Shown here: piece after piece, positions 50,662 through 59,800 of the stretch | Position numbering within the stretch: position 1 is the first letter of the stretch | Layout: the number at the start of each line of letters is the position of its first letter | NCBI GenBank assembly: GCA_905234495.1 | Contig: CAJOHE010000010.1 | Span: 28,630-92,629 of the forward strand | DNA length: 64,000 bases | Source of the DNA: an uncultured Eubacterium sp. | GTDB taxonomy: Bacteria > Bacillota > Clostridia > Oscillospirales > Acutalibacteraceae | Reading direction: 5' to 3' | Notes under the pieces: generated by a model | The model's database searches: none | Told to the model about the DNA's origin: nothing | The model's input: the letters and a program-made list of their open reading frames with translations, nothing else | Translations under genes and position numbers: made by a program

Positions 50662-53217
50662 ATGCTTAAAGAAAATCGTAAAAAACGAACAAATAATACA
50701 ATTAAATTAAAGCAAAGAAGAAAAGAGTATATTATCGGTGCTATTGCAATACTCTTATTAATAATTTCATTTGTATACACTTATACACCATTTAATATAG
50801 GCTTTTTTAATATTTCATTGTCACTACAAGAACAACATGATTTGCTTTTTAATCTCTTTACTGTTCAAGCTACGATAGCAGCTTTAAGCATATCGATAAT
50901 TGCTATTATTACAGGATTTCAGACTGAAAGTGTTTATGGCATTACAGTTACAAATTATATTACCACACTAAAGCCTTGCCTATTCAAGCATAAAACACTA
51001 ATGATTGCAGATTTAATAATAACCGTATTAAACTATGTTTTTGTTTCGTTTGGTTTATATAATGTATCGGTAATGATATTTGTAATAAGTGTTATTATTT
51101 CATGTGTATTGATTATTGATACGGCTTTTGTCTTTAAGAGTCATTCGGAAATTAGCAATGAAATAGGACAGTACATAAAAGAAAATATCAATCTTGATTA
51201 TCTTGGTGAATTGGAAAAATCGGCAAATGAATTTGCAACTTTAGAAAATACTGCCGGTGTTGAAGAAACCTTATCGTTTATTAACGAAATATTTAATTTT
51301 GAGATTAAAAAGGCAAATTACTCAAATGAAATATTGGAAAAAATAGAAAAAATATTGACAGATTTGTTCATCAACCGATATCTTTCTAGAAATAAAGATA
51401 TGGTATTTGGCATATTAAAATCAATTAAATCACTCTATGATACTGCAAAAGATGAATATGAACTGGATATTTGGAGCTACATTTATTCTGAATACCTGAC
51501 ATTTATTAGTACTGTAAGTATGCCGCAATTAATAAACTACAAGAAGTTTGATTATCGCAAGTTCAAATGGAGCATAGAAAACAATCAAAAATTCGAGAAC
51601 AAAAGCGAAAAAATCCAAGAAAAGAATAATTTCTATTTAGAATACTATTATTTATGGATGTATGTATATGTTGTTAAAAAAAGCAATCGGGATTTTGAAA
51701 AAGATGATATCGAGTATTTTAAAGAAAGCTTATTCGACGACGCATATACCGACGCGTTGTACTCAAGCCAAAGTAATAAAGAATTAAAACAAAAGCGGAT
51801 TACAGGTCTATGTTATCTAATTAAAACACTTATAGAAAACGGAGAAATCGAATTATTAAAAAGCAAATACTTAAGGCATGAAGAATACCGATTAAAAGAT
51901 ATAGATAACGCATTTATATATGTGATCAATATCATTTACTCATTTTATTTGGCTTATCTTGAACCTATGGTACACGGTACAGACGAACAAAATAGCGCCA
52001 ATGAATTTTTAGAAGCTATAAGGAAGCAAGATATTCATACTATTCTATATCATATAAAACTTGCTGAAATGCTTGAAGCACATGTTTTAGATATATTTAA
52101 CTTGATGAGAAATTGGGAAAAATATGAGAACGGCGTAATGAAAACTGTCATTCTTGAACCATCAATTAGGAATTTCTTATTCTTTATATGCATAGAAAAA
52201 TATTATGATGAAAAGAGTCTGGCAAAGTGTTTTAAACTAATAACATCAAGCCATGTTGAATCATTAATAATGAATTATTTTGGAAGAGATAATCTTTTTG
52301 TTGACCAATACAAGAGTTTTCATAAGAAACTATTTAATTCTGAACTGCAAAAGCACAAATTAGAATCCGCGCAGGTTATCGTAAGAGGTGCGTTAGAAAG
52401 AGAATACAAAGAAGAATTGCTCAATGAAGTAAAAGAAAAGTGTATAAAAGATGCCGTATTAGAAGAATACAGAGAAAAGCTATACAAGTTTTTTGATTCT
52501 GAACTTTCTGATTACAGCATTTTCAATAATAAACTTGATAATATTCAGACCAAGCCCATATCGGTCAAAATAAATCATTTTATTGATGTTAATGAGCTTG
52601 CTCAGAAAGAACTAAGCAATTGGATTTCAGAATCAATAACAAATTATCTATATCGCTTGTTCGTCAGCAGTTTTTTAGAAAATATTAAAACAGAAAAAGT
52701 TAACAATCAAAACAAGCATAAACAAGAACTATTAATTGATTCCTCAAAAGAGTTTGAACCAGACACTTATTTGGGTAGCAGAGAAACATTTTGGGACGAA
52801 GCAGAAACAGATTTGCTGATAAAATTCACAGAGAATATGCACAGAATAAGTGACCAATACTGTGCAAACCAAATGTTTCTTATTAACAGTTCGCTAATTC
52901 ATTACAGCGTTACAAATATAAAATTCACTTTTGAAGACTGTACGATTGATGATTTTGCTCCTTTAGGTATTAATGTACAAAACGAAACATATTATTACAG
53001 CAAATACAGCACAGAACTAAAAGCTCCTTTTACCAAAGAAGAACTGTTCGACTATTTGCATAAAACGTTAAAACGACTTATTATTACTGCAGATGTGAAC
53101 TATGCTACAAAGTGCGATGTTATTGGTAGCGGAATCGAGGTATCATACGAAGAATTAGATGATATTCTTGATGAAGAAAACAATACTCCTGAAAAAGAAG
53201 AACAGCCTTCTGATTAA
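50662..53217 (+). CDS. Large membrane protein of unknown function, AT-rich
   Basis: An 851-residue protein. The N-terminal part has about four TM helices (~25-45, ~63-85, ~112-130 and ~134-156), after a very basic 20-residue tail. The remaining ~690 residues are a soluble, mostly helical region rich in Lys, Glu, Asn and Tyr with no motif that I recognise. Base composition is far more AT-rich than the leu operon before it, and it follows a TnpV gene, so it was probably acquired. The four-TM plus large cytosolic domain layout resembles some phage-defence effectors, but this is only a shape argument. Confidence 0.75.
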   Translation: MLKENRKKRTNNTIKLKQRRKEYIIGAIAILLLIISFVYTYTPFNIGFFNISLSLQEQHDLLFNLFTVQATIAALSISIIAIITGFQTESVYGITVTNYITTLKPCLFKHKTLMIADLIITVLNYVFVSFGLYNVSVMIFVISVIISCVLIIDTAFVFKSHSEISNEIGQYIKENINLDYLGELEKSANEFATLENTAGVEETLSFINEIFNFEIKKANYSNEILEKIEKILTDLFINRYLSRNKDMVFGILKSIKSLYDTAKDEYELDIWSYIYSEYLTFISTVSMPQLINYKKFDYRKFKWSIENNQKFENKSEKIQEKNNFYLEYYYLWMYVYVVKKSNRDFEKDDIEYFKESLFDDAYTDALYSSQSNKELKQKRITGLCYLIKTLIENGEIELLKSKYLRHEEYRLKDIDNAFIYVINIIYSFYLAYLEPMVHGTDEQNSANEFLEAIRKQDIHTILYHIKLAEMLEAHVLDIFNLMRNWEKYENGVMKTVILEPSIRNFLFFICIEKYYDEKSLAKCFKLITSSHVESLIMNYFGRDNLFVDQYKSFHKKLFNSELQKHKLESAQVIVRGALEREYKEELLNEVKEKCIKDAVLEEYREKLYKFFDSELSDYSIFNNKLDNIQTKPISVKINHFIDVNELAQKELSNWISESITNYLYRLFVSSFLENIKTEKVNNQNKHKQELLIDSSKEFEPDTYLGSRETFWDEAETDLLIKFTENMHRISDQYCANQMFLINSSLIHYSVTNIKFTFEDCTIDDFAPLGINVQNETYYYSKYSTELKAPFTKEELFDYLHKTLKRLIITADVNYATKCDVIGSGIEVSYEELDDILDEENNTPEKEEQPSD

Positions 53218-53233
53218 TAGAGGGCTGTTCTTT
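53198..53233. terminator. Hairpin terminator at convergent gene ends
   Basis: Perfect 10-bp stem AAGAACAGCC (53198-53207) with GGCTGTTCTT (53223-53232). On the minus strand it is followed by TCTTTTTC, so it ends the AgrC/LytTR operon. It overlaps the last codons of the plus-strand gene. Confidence 0.75.
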
Positions 53234-53239
53234 GTTGCT

Positions 53240-54520
53240 TTATCTATTCGTCAATATAACCAGCGTATTAAACCTGTTATTATCCGATGTAAATTTGGCG
53301 CTGCCGGAGTATTTTTCGGCGAGGCTGGTTATGCTTTTTGTGCCGTAACCGTGGAAGCGCTTGTCGCTCTTTTTGGTTTTCAGTCCGTCGTTATTTGCAG
53401 AGCTGTTTGCGATTTTGATAACCACATCGGATTCGTTTGAGTGAATGTATCCCTCAATTACCTTTTTGCCGTCAAAGGCTTGGCACGCCTCGATAGCATT
53501 GTCCATAATGTTGCCGACAACGATTGAAATATCCATTTCATCAATCAGGATTTCTGCCTGATATTTGAATTTAATATCGCAAGTGATGCCGTGGCTGTTT
53601 GCTGCGGCAATTTTGTTTTCAAAAATCGTGTCAATCGCCGGATGACCGGTGTCAATCAATGCCTTGTCAGCATCAATAACATCAAGTTCCTGCTTCATCT
53701 TATCTGCAACACTGTCAGCGTTTCCGCTTTCAATCTGTGCAATGGAGCTGATATAAAAGTTCTTCAGATCGTGATTGATGCGCTTAATCTGCTCCTGCGA
53801 TGCGGAAATATCGGCGTAATGCTTCTTCTGCTCGGCGAGCGAGCTCTTGACGAAGGCAAGCTCCAGCTCAGATTTATACATTCTGTTCTGTCGCCTAACA
53901 ACCTCAACCGTTACGATGTTTGAAGTAATCAGCAGCATACTTGAAATAACGAACAGCACCTTGAGCGTGCGGTTTTCTATTACGCCAAGCACCTGATACA
54001 TCATATCAATAACAAATATGGTTGAAATCGGCAGCACGCTGATCACCGCTAAATGCGATCTTTTAATGCTGTCAACCGAAAAATCGTGCTTGAATAGTCT
54101 GACGATAACAACAATCGCAAGCTGAATAAAAGCCGATAACAACAACCCGAGTGAATACAGCGTGTCGTCTCCCGTTACATTTTCAAAATCAGAATTTGAA
54201 AATGCCATTATTGACGCGCTCACTATAAACTCGGAAGCAACGCAGATGACGGCAATTACAATGGTAAGCACAAACTTTATATACTGCTTTGAGCTGAACA
54301 GCTGACTCAATATAAATGCCGTAAGCAAAAAGCACAGCAACAGAGGCGTGCCCATCAGATAAATCGACGTTACGATATGAAATGCGCAAACCGCAGTAAT
54401 AATCGCCCTGTTCACCCATTTGTTTATGATAACCTTCGGTTTATTGAACGCATCAAAGAATATATAGATACAGTACACCTGCAACAGCGCACCGAAAATA
54501 TTTGCAATAATTCTAATCAT
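53240..54520 (-). CDS. AgrC-type GHKL sensor histidine kinase (second copy)
   Basis: A 426-residue peptide-sensing type kinase. Six to seven N-terminal TM helices (1-~205). A coiled linker leads to the H-box RINHDLKNFYIS, where His is the phospho-site. The GHKL ATPase has VVGNIMDNAIEACQ (N-box), a degenerate IANSS G1 region and HGYGTKSI (G2). It follows the other kinase gene by 3 nt in one operon with a LytTR regulator. AgrC relatives detect secreted peptides. No agrB or agrD is next to it. Confidence 0.92.
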   Translation of the reverse strand: MIRIIANIFGALLQVYCIYIFFDAFNKPKVIINKWVNRAIITAVCAFHIVTSIYLMGTPLLLCFLLTAFILSQLFSSKQYIKFVLTIVIAVICVASEFIVSASIMAFSNSDFENVTGDDTLYSLGLLLSAFIQLAIVVIVRLFKHDFSVDSIKRSHLAVISVLPISTIFVIDMMYQVLGVIENRTLKVLFVISSMLLITSNIVTVEVVRRQNRMYKSELELAFVKSSLAEQKKHYADISASQEQIKRINHDLKNFYISSIAQIESGNADSVADKMKQELDVIDADKALIDTGHPAIDTIFENKIAAANSHGITCDIKFKYQAEILIDEMDISIVVGNIMDNAIEACQAFDGKKVIEGYIHSNESDVVIKIANSSANNDGLKTKKSDKRFHGYGTKSITSLAEKYSGSAKFTSDNNRFNTLVILTNR

Positions 54521-54523
54521 ATT

Positions 54524-55807
54524 TTAATTATTCCTTAAAACAACAAATGCCTTGAATTCGTTACTGTCAAACGAATAACTTGACTGACCGTTATACTTGT
54601 TCACAAGCTCGTTAACGCTCTTCAAGCCTATGCCGTGATTGACTTTGTCGGACTTATTCGTTTTCAAATCCTTGCTTTCGCCGTTTGTGCTATTGAGTAT
54701 GCTGACGGTTATTTCATCATCGGCTGTGCTGATAATACCTTTTATCCACCGTTCATCATTATCAATCTTAATACACGCTTCAATGGCATTATCCAAAAGA
54801 TTTCCTATGATAACGGCTAATTCAATTTCGTCAACATTTATGCTTTGATTATATCTGAATTTGAAGTCTGTAGTAATTCCGATATCGTTGCAAACATCAA
54901 TCTTACTCTGAATAACAGCATCAATAGCGGGATGGTTAGTGTTAATAGTATTTTCTTTATTGCTCAGCAGGTTTAACTCGTCGCTGATTTTGCTTTCGGC
55001 GCCTGCAATATCTCCGCTTGAAAGCATTGCAAGAATTGCTGTGTAAAAGTTCTTTAAGTCGTGACGCTGCTTTTTAGTTTCATTTTGCAGGGATAAGATA
55101 TCTTTATAGTGCGAAATCTGATGCTTCATATTATCCTTCAGATAGGAAAGCTCAATTTGATTTCTCGTTAAATCAGCCTGACGTGTAAGCAACTCAATCG
55201 TCGCAATATTGGCAAAGTAAAGCAGAATCGAAGCGACAACAAACATTGTATTCAACTGCATATTGTTTGCCGCAAAAATCATTTTGCACATTAAAAGCAT
55301 TAAGAATACGGTTGTTACGGGCAGAAATGCAAGCAAAACCGTGTTGCCCTTTGCAAGCGCAAGATTTTTGAACTTTGTTTTGAACGCTCTGATAATCAGG
55401 ATAATAACAAGCGTCAGGAACTTTGAGGTGAAAACGGTTACGGCATAGGCAAACTCGTTTTCCGCAACCTTCGTATATTCATTGCCCAAAGCGAGCATCA
55501 CAAGTCCGCTTGTGATTAATTCCGAGATTGCATTCAGCACCGAAAGGACAAGAGATAAAAGTATATTGATATATGGCTTGCCTGTATAAAATACGCTTAA
55601 CGCTGCCGTAATTACTATTGCAAAACCGAACAGAATTAATTGAGCATTAAACAGCGAATTTACAATCTGTAGCGCAAGTATTACTGTTAAAACAAGTGCA
55701 TGCACACTCTTTTTATACTTGGGCTTTGCAAATATTTTGAAGAACAAATCCGCATAATAGATTTCAAATATTGCGCTGAAAACCAAAGAAATGTATTTAA
55801 TAACCAT
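54524..55807 (-). CDS. AgrC-type GHKL sensor histidine kinase (first copy)
   Basis: A 427-residue paralogue of the downstream gene. N-terminal multi-TM sensor (1-~205), then H-box KKQRHDLKNFYTAI, N-box VIGNLLDNAIEACI, SILNST and NHGIGLKSV as G2. Two different kinases feeding one regulator suggests either heterodimers or two peptide signals. It lies 3 nt from the regulator gene and from the second kinase. Confidence 0.92.
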   Translation of the reverse strand: MVIKYISLVFSAIFEIYYADLFFKIFAKPKYKKSVHALVLTVILALQIVNSLFNAQLILFGFAIVITAALSVFYTGKPYINILLSLVLSVLNAISELITSGLVMLALGNEYTKVAENEFAYAVTVFTSKFLTLVIILIIRAFKTKFKNLALAKGNTVLLAFLPVTTVFLMLLMCKMIFAANNMQLNTMFVVASILLYFANIATIELLTRQADLTRNQIELSYLKDNMKHQISHYKDILSLQNETKKQRHDLKNFYTAILAMLSSGDIAGAESKISDELNLLSNKENTINTNHPAIDAVIQSKIDVCNDIGITTDFKFRYNQSINVDEIELAVIIGNLLDNAIEACIKIDNDERWIKGIISTADDEITVSILNSTNGESKDLKTNKSDKVNHGIGLKSVNELVNKYNGQSSYSFDSNEFKAFVVLRNN

Positions 55808-55810
55808 AAC

Positions 55811-56518
55811 TTAACCCCTCATAAGATATTCATAATACGCTTGCTTGGTGGCGAGCTTCCGCCTGACGCTCATTAAAACGGTATCGCCGTTTTTCATATA
55901 GATTTCGTCCTCGCCGAAGCTTTTGATTTGCTGCATATTCACCAAAAAGCCTTGGTGCGACTGCACAAAACCGTGCGGTAGCAGCGTCGTGCAGAGTTTG
56001 GACAACTTGCCGACCGCTTCATATTTCTCGCCGTTGATGAGATGATACAGCAAATGCCGCTGATAACCTTCAATATAGCAGATGTCTTTAATCAGCAGTT
56101 CGGTTGCCGTGTGCCTCCACTTGACAGAAATGCTTTCATTCAGGCTGACATATTTATCCACCGCGCGCTGAATCGTTTTGTTAAAAATCTCCGCGTCAAT
56201 CGGCTTTTTGATAAAGTTGAGCGGCTCCGTTTCAAACGAGAAAAAAACATATTCGGGATAGGCGGAAACGTAAAATACGATAATATCGGGCTTGTCCCGC
56301 TTAATCTCAATTAACGCATCAATGCCGTTCCCGTCACCGACCTCAATATCCATAATCACAACATCGTAGTCATTTTGCAAAATGCCGTTCTTACATTCAT
56401 CAAGGCTGTAAAACGAATCGATTTCAAAGCTAACATTATTACTATTTTCAAATTTCTTCAGCCGATTTTCAATATCAAAAATAGCTGTTTTTTCGTCATC
56501 GCATATACAAATTCTCAT
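55811..56518 (-). CDS. LytTR-family response regulator (AgrA-like)
   Basis: A 235-residue regulator. The receiver has acidic residues in RICICDDE, phospho-acceptor Asp in VVIMDIEVGDGNG and Lys in LNFIKKPID. The LytTR DNA-binding domain (~130-235) has DICYIEGYQRHLLYHL and FVQSHQGFLVNMQQI, both hallmarks. ATG 56518 gives the usual MRICICDDE start; ATG 56530, just after AGAAAGG, is possible. First gene of the kinase operon. The divergent intergenic region carries LytTR-like direct repeats. Confidence 0.93.
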   Translation of the reverse strand: MRICICDDEKTAIFDIENRLKKFENSNNVSFEIDSFYSLDECKNGILQNDYDVVIMDIEVGDGNGIDALIEIKRDKPDIIVFYVSAYPEYVFFSFETEPLNFIKKPIDAEIFNKTIQRAVDKYVSLNESISVKWRHTATELLIKDICYIEGYQRHLLYHLINGEKYEAVGKLSKLCTTLLPHGFVQSHQGFLVNMQQIKSFGEDEIYMKNGDTVLMSVRRKLATKQAYYEYLMRG

Positions 56519-56660
56519 GTTAATTCCCATAGCCTTTCTGCCCGAAAAAACTCATTGAAATCCACATTATACTTTTTATTAGGCAGACAAGGCGTATAAT
56601 GGGAATTTAGCCATCGCTCGTTGTCGCTTGCCGACAAACTGAGCGGGCAATATAATCTAT

Positions 56661-56686
56661 GATTAGTGTGAATTATCACACTAATC
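56661..56686. promoter_or_regulatory. Perfect 11-bp inverted repeat between the LytTR operon and the subtilase gene
   Basis: GATTAGTGTGA (56661-56671), loop ATTA, TCACACTAATC (56676-56686). It lies about 145 nt upstream of both start codons, next to a minus-strand TATAAT (within 56690-56698). It could be an operator for a dimeric repressor or a 5'-leader hairpin of the kinase operon. Confidence 0.6.
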
Positions 56687-56729
56687 ACCATTATAATTAT
56701 ACAATAAATAATTGCCCTTTTCAAAACGT

Positions 56730-56778
56730 TTTTGCACTTTAACTCAACACTTTTGCACCTTATATACAAAAAGGTGCA
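56730..56778 (+). promoter_or_regulatory. Candidate LytTR binding site upstream of the subtilase gene
   Basis: Direct repeats TTTTGCACTT (56730-56739) and TTTTGCACCT (56751-56760) are phased 21 bp apart, the usual spacing of LytTR half-sites. The second copy also pairs with AAGGTGCA (56771-56778) as an 8-bp inverted repeat. The subtilase gene starts 50 nt further on. Binding by the adjacent LytTR regulator is inference. Confidence 0.5.
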
Positions 56779-56829
56779 TATTTATTTTATTATTCAACCG
56801 TAAGCACTTATTATGAAAGGGGTAAAATT

Positions 56830-59800
56830 ATGAAACGGTTATTATCAATTTTGCTTTGCGCGGTTATGCTTGTGCCAACGCTGCCACTTACGGTATACGC
56901 AAAAGCACCTGAAGAGGATGTAAACACACAATACAGAGAAATTGTTAGTGCCTATGATGAAGATAAAGCCTTTATGGACGGTATCGTTTTTACTGAAGGC
57001 GATAGTAACATCAACCTTGACGGCGATGATGTTGCAATTTCTTCAGATGAAACCTTATTTCCGGAAATGTCTGATAAGGGAGAAATTATGGTGCCTGCCG
57101 AAACTCTTTGCAGGTATATTGCCGCTGATTATGAAGAAAACGAAAGCGGCTATGACACAATCACATATGAAGACAGAACGCTGACTTTTGACGCAGATTG
57201 CGGAGCATACGCTTTATCAGAGGACAGGGTGGATGATATATTTGTTTTTGATTCAATTCCCTATGAGAAAAATGGCGAGCTAATGCTTCCTGCAACTGAG
57301 GTTGCAGATGCACTCGGTTATGAATGTTACGAGGAAAACAACAGCGTTTTACTGACAAGACCGTATCAAACCTGTCGTCTGCTTGTTTCAACAACAAAAA
57401 ATATAGATGAGTTGAACTCCGTTGAATCCGTTAGAGATGAAGTCAACAACATTACCATACTTCAATTTGAGACGGAAACGGATGCTATTGCTGCAGCAGA
57501 ATACTATGAAGATTTGAAGGGCGTGTCTGCTGTTGAGCCGGATACGATATTCAATCTGTGTGACGGAGATGAACCAGAGGTTGAAGAACCTGTAACTATC
57601 AATGATTCCGATGATTTGATTTTTACGGATGACGGGCATATGACCGGTTGGGGCAGAGATTGTGTTGGCGTTGATGATTTGAATGATTATCTTGCCACGC
57701 AGCAACTTAATGACGTTCTTGTTGCAGTAGTTGATACTGGTGTATGCTCCACGCATGAAATGTTAAAGGATAGAATTATCTGTGCACCTGTAAATTACTC
57801 CGATTCAGGCGACCCAAATTCATCAGAGGATGACAACGGACACGGCACGCACGTTACGGGTATTGTAACGGATAATACTCTTGATAATGTGACCGTGCTT
57901 GATGTCAAGGTGCTGAATGCCAACGGCGAAGGAACTCTTTATCAAGTATATGAAGGTATGCAATACGCTGTTTCACAGGGTGTAAAAGCAATTAATTTAA
58001 GTCTTGGCGCTTTGGGAGAAAGTGAATTACTTGAAAAATATATAAAAGAATTACGAAATCAAAACATTACTGTAATTGCTGCGGCAGGTAATAATGGCTG
58101 GCCGGCTGCGATGTTCACGCCCGCTGGGATTGATGAATGTATAACTGTTGGTAATTTTTGTTTGAAACAATGGCCAGTTAAATTTATTCATAGCGGTCCT
58201 CATTCAAATTATGGTTTTCCTGTTGATATTGATGCTCCGGGAACAGATATTCATAGCACATATATTTATGACGAAAATCATAATGGTTATGCAACACTAA
58301 CAGGCACCTCAATGGCGGCACCATTTGTTACCGCTGCCGTTTCAATGATGCTTTCCTATAATATTACTTATACTACTGATTATATGGAAAATAGAATAAG
58401 GCAAAACGGGATATTAGGACCAAACACAAAATGGTGTTCTTGGGAAAACGACCATTGGGATTATGATCATTTAAGTTTTCGCAATTTAGTTGATATAGAC
58501 CGAACCGCTACACCAACCGCAAGCATTGACACATGGTATTTTGAAGATGTTATCAGCGTTGAGTTGAGTTGCGAAGAAGAGGCAGAAATTTACTATACAC
58601 TTGACGGAACGGTTGCATCAAAAGAAAACGGAATATTATATACAGAACCGATAACCATTGACACCGTTACACGACTTCATTTTGTTGCCTATGCTGAGGG
58701 TAAATTCAAAAGCATTCAGGAACACCGAGATTACTATATTGCTATACCTGCAAATGAAGATGATTTCACTATTGACGAGGACGGCACAATTACTGCCTTT
58801 AACGGCGTTCGTGAAGACAATCGATATATGAGTATTCCGGAAACAATTCAAGGTTTTACAGTTACTGCAATTGGTGCAAGTGTTTTCAGGCTCAATACTG
58901 CACTGCGAATGCTGGTTTTGCCCGATACCTGCAAAACAGTTGGAGCAAATGCTTTTGAAAATTGCACGTCTCTTGCATTGTTCAAAGGTAATGGCGTTGA
59001 AACGATTGAAGATTATGGCTTGAAAAATTGCCGTATAATGACTGAGTTCATTGTGCCTTCATTGAGTAAAATAGGAAAGTATTCATTGGCGAACAACTGG
59101 ATAATCAGCGATTTCAGTAACGATGCTATTACGGATGTACCGGATTATGCTTTCTATAATTGTTATGGGCTCAGAACGGTTGATTTGCCGAACGTAGTTT
59201 CTATAGGTCAATACGCCTTTGCAAGTTGTCAATATATTCAGATGTTTTCTGCTCCAAAGACTGAAACGATTAAGCGATATGCGTTTAACAGTGTTGGAAG
59301 ATATTTGCAGCATTTATCATTCCCCAATTGCACCAGCTTAGGTGCGTACGCTTTCAACCATTGTTATAAACTACTCTCAGTTGATATGGAAAATCTTACG
59401 GGTAAATTAGACAGCCATACATTTGAAAACTGCACTAATTTGCAAACCGTAAATATGCCGAATATTACCAGAATAAATGCCGATGCTTTTAAGAAGTGCG
59501 AATCGCTTACAAAGATTGATTTCCCAAAGGTAACTTATGTTGAAAGCGAGGCTTTTAGCGGTTGTTATAATGTTAAATCATTAAATCTTGACAGCGCGCA
59601 AACCGTTAAATCCACAGGCAGCGGCTTTACAACGCTTTATCTTCCAAACTGCACTTATGTTGAAAATGCCATTGGCGGCGAAAAATTGAAATATGTTTAT
59701 CTTCCAAAGGTAACCGAAGCGAAAAAGTGCAGTCTGTATGGACCTAACCTTGAAAGCGTGTATATTCCTTTGCTTGAAAGCCTTGACGGAACGGGAAGCG

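Noticed and set aside
53240..56518. Complete agr quorum-sensing locus
   Set aside because: Kinases and LytTR regulator are present, but no AgrB protease or AgrD-like cyclic peptide gene is seen; hence called Agr-like only.
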